The notes below the pieces were generated by a model. It worked only from the letters and a program-made list of their open reading frames with translations. It ran no database searches and was not told the origin of the DNA. DNA of 64,000 bases from Procambarus clarkii (lineage: Eukaryota; Arthropoda; Malacostraca; Decapoda; Cambaridae): NCBI RefSeq assembly GCF_040958095.1, contig NC_091230.1, positions 14,443,038 to 14,507,037 on the forward strand, written 5' to 3'. Each line of letters starts with the position of its first letter. The stretch's first letter is position 1. Both the position numbers and the translations under genes were made by a program. Below, piece by piece: positions 9,535-20,359 of this stretch.

Positions 9535-9655
9535 ATTGTGATTTCTGTGTGTATGTATATGTTTATCACTCAGAATGTTGAATGTTTATCACTCAGAATC
9601 CCAGTGTGTGTATTATATCTCAATAAACTTATTTCAATTTCACTTCAGTTTCAAT
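9535..9655 (+). mobile_element. Retroposon 3' end with TTTCAA-type tail
   Basis: ATATCTCAATAAACTTATTT is followed by CAATTTCACTTCAGTTTCAA, matching in opposite orientation the insertion at 4431-4607. An internal short duplication (TGTTTATCACTCAGAAT twice) is present. This is a non-coding terminal fragment. Confidence 0.6.
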
Positions 9656-10094
9656 CTATAAGAGAATGTCTATTCCCTGATAGAGGCCAGATGCTTGGGG
9701 CTAGCCTCATTAAACTTTGCAGGAATAATAGTGATGTTATCGGGAATATCATCGCCCATAAACGGGAGCAGAGTCCCATTGCTCCTCATTCACGAAGTTT
9801 ACATGTCAAATGTTCAGTCCTGAGTCCATAGACTTTAGTTTAAATAGTGAATTCCCTGTACGTAGCTAGCTTTTTGACACACTCTGTGCTCCCCTTCATA
9901 TAGTCCAGGGCAGCTCCACACATGCACATGTACATAAATGTGTTAATAAAAAAGGATATTGATATTCAACACATAATTTCAGATAGATTTTCATTCTAGG
10001 CACAAATTTTCGATCACATTGATGGGGGGGAGTGTGAGAGATGGGGCAAGGGGGGGGCACACATGTGGCCAGGGACATAGGAGACAGGTGAGGG
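9656..10094. other. No gene recognised
   Basis: Unique-looking sequence with a G-rich run near 10023-10056. No supported feature. Confidence 0.4.
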
Positions 10095-10265
10095 CTTATG
10101 TATCATGTGTTAGTTTGTAACATGTATGTCAGCATGTGACATGTGCATCAGTATATATATCACCTGTCATTATTTATCATGAGCGTCAATATATATATCA
10201 TGTGAGTCAGTATATCACGTGTGTCAGTTGATATCATGTGTGTCAGTATATATCGTATGACACGT
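10095..10265. repeat. Degenerate ATCATGTGTGTCAGTATATA-type repeat
   Basis: Variants of ATCATGTGTGTCAGTATATA recur at irregular spacing of roughly 20-28 bases. It is an old, decayed tandem array. Confidence 0.55.
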
Positions 10266-10379
10266 TATCTTTTGAGTTATGTAATCACTACCCAACCATG
10301 TTGGGCACGTACCCAACAGGAATCAGGGTGCAAAGATTAATGACGCTAGCCGCAATTAAGTGTCTGGCCTCTAACCTCG

Positions 10380-10410
10380 AACAGACAGACAGACAGACAG
10401 ACAGACAGGC
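10380..10410. repeat. (CAGA)n microsatellite
   Basis: About seven CAGA tetranucleotides. Minor simple repeat. Confidence 0.9.
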
Positions 10411-10499
10411 AGCCCTTCTAATTTATATGTATTAGATTAGTTCCACGGGAGACGGGCAAATATTGTTAGTTAGTTTATATTTTTATTATGCACCCCATA

Positions 10500-11725
10500 C
10501 TCATCCTGTGAGTGGTAGTGTATCCTTATACTCATCCTGTGATTTTGGATCCCATACTAAATCCTGTTAGTGACACTGGACCGCCATGTTCATCCTGTAA
10601 GTGTTAAGGGTGAACCATACTCATCCTTTGAGTGGCAGTGGACCCCATACTCATCCTTTGAGTGGTAGTGGACCCCATATTCATCCTTTGAGAGGTAGTG
10701 GACCCCATACTCATCCTTTGAGTGGTAGTGGACCCCATACTCATCCTTTGAGAGGTAGTGGACCCCATACTCATCTTGCAAATGGTACTGGACTCCTATA
10801 CACGTTCTCTGAGCGGTAATGGACCTCCGTAGTCATGGTGTGAGTAGCAGTTGACCTCATACTCATCCTGTGAGTAGTAGTAGATCCTGTGAATGGTTTC
10901 GGACCTCCATACTCATGTTCTGTGAGGCAGTGGATCCCATAAGCTCATCCTGAGTAGTAGTGGTCCCTCATACTCATCCTGTGAGTGGTAGTGGTCCCTC
11001 ATACTCATCCTGTGAGTGGTAGTGGTCCCTCATACTCATCCTGTGAGTGGTAGTGGTCCCTCATACTCATCCTGTGAGTGGTAGTGGTCCCTCATACTCA
11101 TCCTGTGAGTGGTAGTGGTCCCTCATACTCATCCTGTGAGTGGTAGTGGTCCCTCATACTCATCCTGTGAGTAGTAGTGGTCCCTCATACTCATGCTGTG
11201 AGTAGTAGTGGTCCCTCATATTCATGCTGTGAGTGGTAGTGGTCCCTCATACTCATCCTGTGAGTGGTAGTGGTCCCTCATACTCATCCTGTGAGTGGTA
11301 GTGGTCCCTCATACTCATCCTGTGAGTGGTAGTGGTCCCTCATACTCATCCTGTGAGTGGTAGTGGTCCCTCATACTCATCCTGTGAGTGGTAGTGGTCC
11401 CTCATACTCATCCTGTGAGTGGTAGTGGTCCCTCATACTCATCCTGTGAGTGGTAGTGGTCCCTCATACTCATCCTGTGAGTGGTAGTGGTCCCTCATAC
11501 TCATCCTGTGAGTGGTAGTGGTCCCTCATACTCATCCTGTGAGTGGTAGTGGTCCCTCATACTCATCCTGTGAGTGATAGTGGACCCTCATACTCATCCT
11601 GTGAGTGATAGTGGACCCTCATACTCATCCTGTGAGTGGTAGTGGTCCCTTATACTCATCCTGTGAGTGGTAGTGGTCCCTCATACTCATCCTGTGAGTG
11701 GTAGTGGACCCCGATACTCATCGTG
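10500..11725. repeat. 31-bp minisatellite, ~39 copies
   Basis: CCCTCATACTCATCCTGTGA followed by GTGGTAGTGGT repeats with a 31-base period. The proximal 450 bases are highly diverged (TTTGAGTGG, GACCCC variants and length changes), while 10980-11700 is nearly uniform. This is the pattern expected when new copies are added on one side or in the centre. Frames through it have no supported gene. Confidence 0.95.
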
Positions 11726-12205
11726 CTAGTCGTTGTTTAAAAGATTACCGAGGGAACATAATGAGCTCAAAACTGAACACCAAAATTTATTTAGCCAGCC
11801 AAGTTGCCGCATTGGTGAGCCAGTGTCGGGGTCCATATACACACTGTCAGGTCACATTATAACAGTCGAGTATGACAGTGTCTGCAAGAGGCTCTAATGT
11901 AACCCGAGTGCAAATACCGGTCTACCAGTTGGTCCATTGTAGAGCAGGTGGTCAGTTCTTGTGCACCGGTGTGCCGGTTTACCGGGGTGGGCAGCGGGCC
12001 GCCAGGGGGCCCCTGTGTCTCTCTCTCCCCCGTCCCCCCCCCCCCCTCCAAGGATCTCATCAGGGCTGCCACCCGCGCTTGGGTCCGTGACCAGCAGGGG
12101 TGCCAACCCTGGTGGTGGCTGAGCGAGCCACGTGCGTCAACCCGCATCACGCTCCAGTGCGCATGCGCCGCCAGTCATCACGCCCGCACCCTCCGTCAAC
12201 CTCCT
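11726..12205. other. No gene recognised; C-rich run
   Basis: Contains a run of C near 12029-12048 and otherwise GC-moderate unique sequence. No splice-bounded exon or known domain is apparent. Confidence 0.4.
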
Positions 12206-13345
12206 CCCTTCTATATTTTACTTTGAACTTGAACTTGGCCCCACTTTGGAGACCTTTTGGGAATATCAGATTAGAGATATCCTTGCCCGAAAGGCTGTGT
12301 GTATTGGTGGCTTTAGGTATTGTATGTACTAGCTCTATCCTCTAGGCTTTAGGGATTGTATGTAGTAGCTCTATCCTCTAGGCTTTAGGGATTGTATGTA
12401 GTAGCTCTATCCTCTAGGCTTTAAGGATTGTATGTAGTAGCTCTATCCTCTAGGCTTTAGGTATTGTATGTACTAGCTCTATCCTCTAGGCTTTAGGTAT
12501 TGTATGTACTAGCTCTATCCTCTAGGCTTTAGGTATTGTATGTACTAGCTCTATCCTCTAGGCTTTAGGTATTGTATGTACTAGCTCTATCCTCTAGGCT
12601 TTAGGTATTGTATGTACTAGCTCTATCCTCTAGGCTTTAGGTATTGTATGTACTAGCTCTATCCTCTAGGCTTTAGGTATTGTATGTACTAGCTCTATCC
12701 TCTAGGCTTTAGGGATTGTATGTACTAGCTCTATCCTCTAGGCTTTAGGGATTGTATGTACTAGCTCTATCCTCTAGGCTTTAGGGATTGTATGTACTAG
12801 CTCTATCCTCTAGGCTTTAGGTATTGTATGTACTAGCTCTATCCTCTAGGCTTTAGGTATTGTATGTACTAGCTCTATCCTCTAGGCTTTAGGTATTGTA
12901 TGTACTAGCTCTATCCTCTAGGCTTTAGGTATTGTATGTACTAGCTCTATCCTCTAGGCTTTAGGTATTGTATGTACTAGCTCTATCCTCTAGGCTTTAG
13001 GTATTGTATGTACTAGCTCTATCCTCTAGGCTTTAGGTATTGTATGTACTAGCTCTATCCTCTAGGCTTTAGGTATTGTATGTACTAGCTCTATCCTCTA
13101 GGCTTTAGGGATTGTATGTACTAGCTCTATCCTCTAGGCTTTAGGTATTGTATGTACTAGCTCTATCCTCTAGGCTTTAGGGATTGTATGTACTAGCTCT
13201 ATCCTCTAGGCTTTAGGGATTGTATGTACTAGCTCTATCCTCTAGGCTTTAGGTATTGTATGTACTAGCTCTATCTAGAAATCCAACTTTATGTTTGTAA
13301 CTCATCTTGTATGTACTATTACCTGAATAAACATTTCATTTGATT
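12206..13345 (+). mobile_element. LINE 3' tail carrying an internal tandem expansion
   Basis: The flanks CCTTGCCCGAAAGGCTGTG (before) and TAGAAATCCAACTTTATG ... GTATGTAC ... CCTGAATAAA (after) match the single-copy LINE 3' end at 61790-61910, where GGCTTTAGGTATTG appears only once. Here that segment has expanded to about 27 copies (see the 36-bp array). The upstream LINE coding sequence is absent, so the insertion was 5'-truncated. Confidence 0.75.
12309..13274. repeat. 36-bp minisatellite, ~27 copies, inside a LINE tail
   Basis: GGCTTTAGGTATTGTATGTA followed by CTAGCTCTATCCTCTA repeats with an exact 36-base period; 966 bases make 26 full units plus 30 bases. Variants are limited to GGTATT/GGGATT and TACTAG/TAGTAG and are clustered, with TAGTAG types only near the start. 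The last 6 bases of each unit (CCTCTA) are the joint that is absent in the unexpanded copy. Confidence 0.97.
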
Positions 13346-13559
13346 GTTTGATAATATCAATATTCTGTTTGGTTCCATTCAGGTTTTGTTGCCAAGTGAT
13401 ATATATAATTATATAATAATATATGAGAGCATATATTTACCTGAGAGCCACTAACACTTGAGAGGCCTTGATGGGAACAGGAAGGGATGTTTAGGTTCCC
13501 TCTAATACAGTTTCTATGTTCTTTTCTCCTACCACCTACCTACCACCTCCTTCCTTTTG

Positions 13560-13960
13560 TGCTTTGTTGTGCTTTATTAGATATTTAAAGGTTACAAGGT
13601 GTACATTGGTTAACACAATGAGTGCTTAAAGGTTATGGATCTCTTGGAGCTCCTCCGCTTCCGGACACTAACCGAGGACGCAGAAGGCGTTTTCCCTCTG
13701 GATCGCCACACTGAGACGCTGAAACGGGAAACTCTTGAGTCTCTAGTAGCCGCTCTTGAGTCTCTAGTTTGCCTAATCAGTTCCTCACCCACTTCCTTTA
13801 GGAACTTAAGTGCACACTTACCCCAGGTGCCCAGGGTCTCAGAGCCTATCAACATGAACCTGTAACAACGTTCTAGGTTACTTTCTGGGTCTCCCTGAAG
13901 GTGGCTGCCCAGCCTCCCTCAGCTGTATTGTGAAGCAGCTAGGTCTCAGCCAATGTAGAC
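13560..13960 (-). pseudogene. Decayed ORF of probable transposable-element origin
   Basis: The minus strand reads MLIGSETLGTWGKCALKFLK and continues with an Arg/Ser-rich segment; I cannot assign a family. The downstream flank GGTGGCTGCCCAGCCTCCC looks like terminal element sequence rather than host exon, and no splice sites bound it. I infer a fossil of a mobile element. No host gene is suggested. Confidence 0.35.
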
Positions 13961-14047
13961 GCACAAGTGTAGTCCCACACGACCTGTCCATCATACGTCA
14001 ATGGCTGTAGGGTGACATAAAATATATTGTTCTGTACTGTAACATCA

Positions 14048-14080
14048 CTTGAGAATGAACCATGTAGGTTCGAAACGTCG
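14048..14080 (+). ncRNA. Hammerhead-like motif (candidate)
   Basis: CTTGAGAAT is followed by a perfect 5-bp stem (GAACC/GGTTC) with loop ATGTA, then GAAAC and GTC. This resembles the CUGANGA-stem II-GAAA-C-GUC core of hammerhead ribozymes carried by Penelope-like and other retroelements. The first core block departs from consensus, so activity is doubtful. Confidence 0.3.
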
Positions 14081-14245
14081 TGGGATTTTATAATTAGTGT
14101 AATACATTCTTCAGTTATTCAATTCTTTTTCTTCACCTTGAAAACAACATGACTTTTGGTGAGCTCCTCTTCCAACTGAACCCTGATGCAAGAGCATTAG
14201 TAAGAGGGATAGAAGCCCTAAATCAGAAAATAGTGAATACGGAAA

Positions 14246-14260
14246 TAGATAGATAGATAG

Positions 14261-14354
<94 letters not shown>

Positions 14355-14355
14355 C
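14246..14355. repeat. (GATA)n microsatellite
   Basis: About 110 bases of nearly pure GATA tetranucleotide, with one early interruption. The Ile/Tyr/Leu/Ser frame is an artefact. Confidence 0.97.
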
Positions 14356-14580
14356 CAACCTCGCTGTGAACCCAATACTGGCTAGCCTTATAAATAAGAC
14401 CTGCTGTTAAGCCACCACTGGCTGGCACTATATATAAGATCTTCTGTGAAGCCACCACTGGCTTCCATTATACAAGTCTCTGCCGACCCACATCTGGTTA
14501 GGCATGTGAACCACTGGCACACCTCTTTATTCACTGCTGCTGTTCCTCACTTTATATTCACTCAGCGTCACATGACCACT

Positions 14581-14725
14581 ACATTGTTTACATACAGCAC
14601 GTGGCGACGTGACGTCACCTACCACATTGTTTACATACAGCACGTGGCGACGTGACGTCACCTACCACATTGTTTACATACAGCACGTGGCGACGTGACG
14701 TCACCTACAACATTGTTTACCTACA
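14581..14725. repeat. 43-bp tandem repeat with E-box and CRE in each unit
   Basis: ACATTGTTTACATACAGCAC is followed by GTGGCGACGTGACGTCACCTACC; the unit starts at 14581, 14624 and 14667, with a partial fourth. Every full copy contains CACGTG (E-box) and TGACGTCA (full cAMP-response element). This clustering could make a binding platform, but no promoter or exon is evident nearby, so function is speculative. Confidence 0.85.
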
Positions 14726-15061
14726 ACACAGGTGGTGGGAGGCGAGTGGTACAGCACAGGTGGTGGGAGGCAGGTAGTAGAGAGCTGTTATCTGCCAACA
14801 ATGTAGGACCAGGTGAGCACCGCAGGCGTGCAGCACTATCTTCTATACTCTTAACATTTCTGTATAGCTAATTTGTTCCTGTTCTTGTACCTGTTTAGTG
14901 TCATGTCACTGCATGCTGACATGTTTGGTGTCATGTCTCTGCACTCTAGCATGTTGACATGTTCCCTCAGGATGGTCGCCTTACCTGCTGCATATTTCAA
15001 CTTTGGTCTGATTAATATTACGAATGTTTTGTTTTAAATATTTTATTTGTCTGTATACTTG

Positions 15062-15299
15062 GTGATGCTACGTCGGTTGGCCTGGGTTCGTATCCTGGCT
15101 GGGGAGGATTGACCGGGCGCCAATCTTTAACGGTAGCCTCTGTTCGCCCAGCAGTTAATGGGTACCTGGTTGTTAAAGGATTTGGTGGGTCGTATTCCGG
15201 GGAAAATTAGGATTAAGGACCTGCCGGAAACGCTACGCGTGTTAGTGGCTGTACAAGAATGTAAGAACTCTTGTATATATAAATAAATAAATAAAAAAT
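15062..15299 (+). mobile_element. tRNA-derived SINE family 2, 5'-eroded copy
   Basis: GGGTTCGTATCCTGG supplies the B box, and the body GGTAGCCTCTGTTCGCCCAG ... GGGTACCTGGTTGTTAA ... GGATTAAGGAC ... CTACGCGTGTTAGTGGCTGT matches the complete copy at 54568-54844 on the other strand. It ends in (AAAT)n after AAGAACTCTTGTATAT. The tRNA 5' half is eroded. Confidence 0.85.
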
Positions 15300-15300
15300 A

Positions 15301-16045
15301 TGGGAGGCTCGTTGTAGAGGAGCTTGATTATACGATAGACAGCAAGAGCCTCATAATTACTCCATTAAACGGACAGAGAGGAGGATCTAGGAGTTGATAT
15401 TACACCGAAACACTCTCCTGAATCCCACATGAAAAGAATATCATCGGCGTTGTATGCGAGGCTGTCTAACGTGAGAACTGCCTTTAGAAATTTGTGTAAA
15501 GAATCCTTTAGAACCTTGTATACCACATATATCAGATCGATCCTGGAGTATGTGGCTCCAGCATGGAGCCGCATACCTTGCCAATCACATGACGAAATTA
15601 GAGAAGGTTCAAAGGTATGCCACTAGACTAGTTCCAGAACTACGAGGAAAGGCTGCGTGAGCTGAACCTCACGTGGCAGGAAGACAGAAAAGTTAGGGAA
15701 GACATGATTACCATATACAAAATTCTCAGGAGGAATTGACAGGGTAGATAAGATAATTTAACGCAGGTGGTAAAAGCTCAAAGCAACAAAGGCAGAAACT
15801 GAATACCCAAATGAGTCAGAGAGGCATTAGAAAGAATTGTTAGTGTCAGAGTAGTTAATAAATGAAATGCATTAGGAAGCGATGTGGTGAAGGTGGACTC
15901 CATACACAGCTTCAAGTGTAGATATGATAGAGCCCAGTAGACTCAGGAACCTGTACACCAGTTGAGTGACTGTTGAGAGGCGGGACCATAGACCCGAAGC
16001 TCAGCTCCCGTAAACACGATTAGGTGAGTATAATTAGGCGAGTAA
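15301..16045 (+). mobile_element. CR1-like LINE 3' end
   Basis: In the + direction the sequence encodes SALYARLSNVRTAFRNLCKE, SFRTLYTTYIRSILEYVAPA, then (after a shift) YEERLRELNL-like sequence and REDMITIYKILR-like sequence. It ends with SIHSFKCRYD-type sequence and the characteristic tail CCCGTAAACACGATTAGGTG. This is the conserved C-terminal part of CR1-like non-LTR reverse transcriptases and the 3' UTR. Stops and frameshifts are present. It follows directly on the SINE at 15062. Confidence 0.85.
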
Positions 16046-16426
16046 AATAACAATCATCGATAATCTGCTTCCTGCTCAGACTGAAAGATTCGAAATCTAT
16101 GTTGTTTGGATACCATCTCACACAAATATAACTCTTTATACCTCAGCAGATAATTAGCATGTACCAAAACTGAAATAGATCTAATTACTCCCATCTTTTA
16201 TCAAAACTATATTGATTTAAACATTCAGGTCTAATATGAGAGAAATCACTGGAATTCAAAAGCCGGAAAGCAATAGTAATAAAAAATATGATCTGGTTAG
16301 ATCTGTCACATATATATTGGCAGATCAAAACGAAACATTTACCAGAGAGCGTGACAGTAATTGTCAGACTGAGGCTGGGCTACCGTTACCTGTGACAAGT
16401 GGCTGCAAGTGACGAGTCTCTAAATC
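16046..16426. other. No gene recognised
   Basis: AT-rich unique-looking sequence between the LINE end and a 15-bp minisatellite. Confidence 0.4.
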
Positions 16427-16545
16427 CTGAACACTCCAGGTGTGAACACTCCAGGTGTGAACACTCCAGGTGTGAACACTCCAGGTGTGAACACTCCAGG
16501 TGTGAACACTCCAGGTGTGAACACTCCAGGTGTGAACACTCGAGA
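16427..16545. repeat. 15-bp minisatellite, ~8 copies
   Basis: GAACACTCCAGGTGT repeats with an exact 15-base period. Copies are identical, so the expansion is recent. The minus frame reads (VHTWS)n and the plus frame (EHSRC)n; neither is supported as a gene. Confidence 0.95.
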
Positions 16546-18700
16546 GCTGGACCTGAATCACAGTCTTTAACATTACATTATAGAATCTCCAGTCATTAGA
16601 CTTTTCAAACCTTCCGGTATAAGGTACTTGGAGTCTTGCAATTACCTTAGACACACTCGTGTTATTTAGGATATCCTTATAAACCATCTAAATTCTGACA
16701 GTGTCGGCTGCTGATAACATGTCCATATGTGACTTACCATGCAGCAAGATGAGGAATTTAGTACCACGTGGTACTCTTAACTCTAACTCTTCATATAATA
16801 ATCTAAGATAGGCGCATAAACTGGTGTGTACTCGTAGGTACCCGGCTCTGTAAACCCCTGATGACGTCAAGCGGACACACCTTCACACAGAAAATCTTTC
16901 ATTATGGAAATAATGTTACAAGGTTTGCCTGTTAATTTTTAATTTTATTGTTTTCTTTACTATCAGCAAAAGGAGTGTCGTTTTCCTCCGATGTTAATGT
17001 GTATTTATGAGATGAGAGTGTAAACTGTAGCCGGTGGTGTTGTGGGTTTGACAGTGGTAAGGCCAGTGGTGGAAGAGACAGCTGGCTGACAAAGCGGTGG
17101 TATTAGTAGTGGTGTCAGCGGTAATTTAACAAAAAATGGCGAGGAGAGAAGATGTGACTGTCGGGCAGGAGACGGTGTCACGGCGCCGACCTCACAACGC
17201 TCGGAAGGTCTGACGGTTTACCAAGAATCCGGAGTATTTCTTCGTCGCTTCTCTCACTTCCTGCTGCTCGCTGTTTGTAAACAAACTAAAAAATAACGCC
17301 TACGAACGCGGGTACATTAAACAGAATATAATAAACGAGCATAACCTCTCGGAGTCGGAACAGAAGAAAATGTATTATTAGACAGCAATCTGAGGCATAA
17401 TAATAATAACAGCAACATGCGTGAAACTGGCGAACATCGTGGATGCTTTTACGACCCTACAAACGTAAGCTTCAGAAACTTGTACTATTTCTAGTCCAGT
17501 ACAGTACTTAACTTCACTAACAGAAAGTTGTTTGTTCACGACAGCTTCAGAAAGCTGTACTGAAACTAACAAAGGAAACCAGTTGTAAATGTAGGATCCA
17601 TGAAGCTGGACCGCTCTCCCAGCAAACGCCAATATGTAAACAAATCAGTAAGCACGCACACTAACCCCTTGTCATTTTGCGTAGATAACGGCCTTAACCC
17701 AAGCAAGGAGGAAGGGTGCACGGCGCTTAGTGTGACTCATGTGCCGCCCCCACACCTTGTGAGGAGTCAAGCACACTCAACACCGCAGCAACACCTCCAC
17801 TCATATATCGACCTAAAGGCATTTAGTCACATAAACAGTGTAAGCAGCCATGCACATTACTCATTTTCTGGCTTCTTCCCAGAGAGCAAGTGGAAAACTC
17901 TCTGCTTTATGTCATTTATTTATTATCAAATGTTTTTTTTATATATTTTATTCATTTTTTCGTTCCCAATATCTCGCGGTTGCCATTATCAGCCGTGGAA
18001 ACTTGCCTTTCAAGAGACAAAATCTGTCCTAGTTATTGGATACTTCTTCTATCAAACCAGATGTATTATATACTAGTATATGCCAAGTATCGCTCCCCCA
18101 TCCACTGTATGGTCGCTGTAAGAATGTAAAATACTGCATCTTCAGTTACATGTCAGCAGGACTGTAGACAGCAGCAGGTGGAGCTGGCAGCCAAGTCACA
18201 GACAATATCAGATAATAATAGTGCTAGAGGAAGCTACCAGTTGGAAAATCCAACTCACCGTCCAGTCGAAATAGTGTACATTCGATAAAAAGAAGTGGTT
18301 CTTCAACTGTATATTAAGTTGAAACCAAGGTGAAGACAGAGCCTTAAAAACCTTATTAATGAACTAGAAACGCAGCTACCAGTCTGGAGGCTGGGTACAG
18401 CGTCTCCCCGACCTGCTTCATGCTGCCTTCAAGGTCCAGTCCTTTATTTTCAGTTTAGATGCTCTGCTTCTTCTATCATCGCTGCTTACTGTCTTGGTGG
18501 TATTTTTGGAGGAGCATTTTTTTCTACGCTGCCTGCATTGTTATCTCCTGTCGTGTCTAACTTTCACCATAGCCGTTTGCAACGCGGATGTGTCAATTAG
18601 ACTTTCCAACATTTTGTCTTGTTTTCGATTAGGGATCAGAACCACAGCCCAGACGTGCCTGTCTGCAGTACTCGCCGCCACGCAAAAAGCCCGTGCCAAC
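16546..18700. other. No gene recognised
   Basis: About 2.1 kb of unique-looking sequence. A 158-codon frame at 17600-18076 shows no domain, repeat or splice boundary I recognise, and its hydrophobic stretch comes from a T-rich run. A short GC-rich patch near 17138-17220 starts with an ATGGCG context but closes after about 25 codons. Confidence 0.35.
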
Positions 18701-18744
18701 GGATTTCCGCAATTTCAGATTACTGATTGGGTTACTTTCTGTAT

Positions 18745-19010
18745 AGGTATGCGGGGAGACGGTGGAAGTGGACCACGGGGCCTGCGACACACTTCCTGAG
18801 GGTGCCGCGCTCACTCCGCTGCGGCCGCCGCTTCTCAACGCCACAACCTGCTCGGGCCCTGCACCAGGAGCACGCCGCGCCGCGCCCGCCTCCTGCCGCT
18901 ACCCCCGCTATACACCACACCACTCACCTTGGCCTTCCTCTTCCTTGCATCTTGTGGCTACACTCAGTACCTTAAAGAAGCGTTGGGCGTTGGAGTCGAC
19001 GGAGGTGTAG
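18745..19010 (+). other. GC-rich, exon-like patch of unknown identity
   Basis: After TTTCTGTATAG (a possible acceptor) one frame reads VCGETVEVDHGACDTLPEGA and stays open through a GC-rich, CpG-containing segment to a stop near 19008. Base composition contrasts with the AT-rich flanks. I recognise no domain, and both strands are open across the GC-rich part, so it may be a CpG island or composition artefact rather than an exon. Confidence 0.2.
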
Positions 19011-19289
19011 TGGAGAGTGCACATTGTCGTGAAGCCGGGTGGTGGACGTGGTGGGGGGGTGATGGTGGGGGGTTGGGGTAGGTTGCAAGGCAGGTGTAGA
19101 GGAGTGGGTTGCTGGCCACAGTCACCACCCACGCGGCCAACAGAGAACACACTGCCTACCCTTCGCTCCGTCCTCCTCGCCTTCACATCATCGCTCTCCA
19201 GCGCCGTAACTCTCATATTCAAACTGTGTTTTCCTCCCAGCAGCTGGGGTGGGGGCGTGGTGGGTCTGGGAGGCCGTACACACCACACA

Positions 19290-19440
19290 TCACTTCTCCT
19301 TCCCACCCAGCAGGCCACGTCGTCTTCCTGCCCAGCAGGCCGCTTCTGCTTCCCAGTCGATAGGACACGTCTGCTTCGCACCCAGCAGTTCATGTCTGCT
19401 TCCCGCCCAGCAGGCCACGTCTGCTACCCATGCAACAGGT
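19290..19440. repeat. Degenerate CCCAGCAGGCCACGTCTGCTT repeat
   Basis: Variants of CCCAGCAGGCCACGTCTGC recur about every 27-30 bases over five copies with substantial divergence. Confidence 0.65.
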
Positions 19441-20160
19441 CAGTACCTCACACCTGTTATTGTGGCTCCCATGGCAAAACAATTAGGTTCGTACAGTTAT
19501 TGTATGAATTTAAATTCAACCAAGATTGAGAGGTCAGTTGTCTGAAATGATTTTAAATGAAGCGTCTCTACAAAATAATAACTTTCGAAGTTAAAAATAT
19601 ATCGAACTTATTTGGTTGTCAGAGTAAAGCAGCATTCACTCGGAAAGGAGAAAAAAATTTGAACATGGCTGACCTTGATTTTTTCCCCTACGCTGCTCGA
19701 CGGTGGGGTTGTTGGTCATCCTGGGGGGAGAGTTGGTGGGGGGGGGGGGGGGGGGTAGGGGTAGTAGAGAGGGTTATTGAACTTGAGGCTTTAGTATATT
19801 TTTTCGTCTTCTGTTGTGGCTAACGATGTCGTTTTTAAAGACCCCTGTGATTGTTTACACCTCGACGCTAGCCAGGAAGGGCAACAAGATTCGGGAGCTT
19901 AGTAATGTTTCCACGCAAGTTCCTACTAGTCTTTGGTTGGGTCACTAAAGCAGTACAGTGTTATTGACCGCCAGTCATGTATGTGGCGCATATTATTATG
20001 CACCCCATACCCGTGGATGGTGGTGTAAAGGGTTATAGAGGCACATAATTGGTCCAGGAACTGAACCCCCATAGTTCGTTTAGCTAAACAACTGATTATC
20101 TTGTGAAGCTAGTTACACAATTGTTAATATTACATACACGTGTATATATATACACATACA
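19441..20160. other. No gene recognised; G run
   Basis: Contains a run of about 20 G near 19737-19756, otherwise unique-looking AT-rich sequence. Confidence 0.4.
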
Positions 20161-20197
20161 TATATGTGTATATCACGAAAATAAACACGTGATTAAG

Positions 20198-20357
20198 AAT
20201 GTGACAATGTCAGACCACGAAGGAAAAATGAAACAGGAAATTTCCTTAAGTACTTTCGTATATTTCGTATTGACCTTCTGAAGATGTATTTAATATACGA
20301 AAGTACTTAAGGAAATTTCCTGTTTCATTTTTCCTTCGTGGTCTGACATTGTCACAT
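20198..20357. repeat. Long inverted repeat, ~64-bp near-perfect arms
   Basis: GTGACAATGTCAGACCACGA begins the left arm (20201-20264). The right arm (20292-20355) is its reverse complement with almost no mismatches, around a ~27-base centre. The near-identity suggests recent formation or conversion. The centre contains CTGAAGA, a GTAT/ATAC stem and GAAA, a hammerhead-like arrangement (20278-20302). Confidence 0.9.
20278..20302 (+). ncRNA. Hammerhead-like motif (candidate) in foldback centre
   Basis: CTGAAGA at 20278-20284 fits the CUGANGA core. GTAT (20286-20289) pairs with ATAC (20295-20298) as a short stem, and GAAAG follows. The cleavage triplet context is unclear. Confidence 0.3.
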
Positions 20358-20359
20358 AC

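Noticed and set aside
5335-13274. CRISPR-like arrays
   Set aside because: The arrays are head-to-tail tandem repeats without unique spacers, in eukaryotic DNA.
17600-18076. 158-codon + strand ORF
   Set aside because: No domain, no splice or initiation context, and the hydrophobic part comes from a T-rich run.
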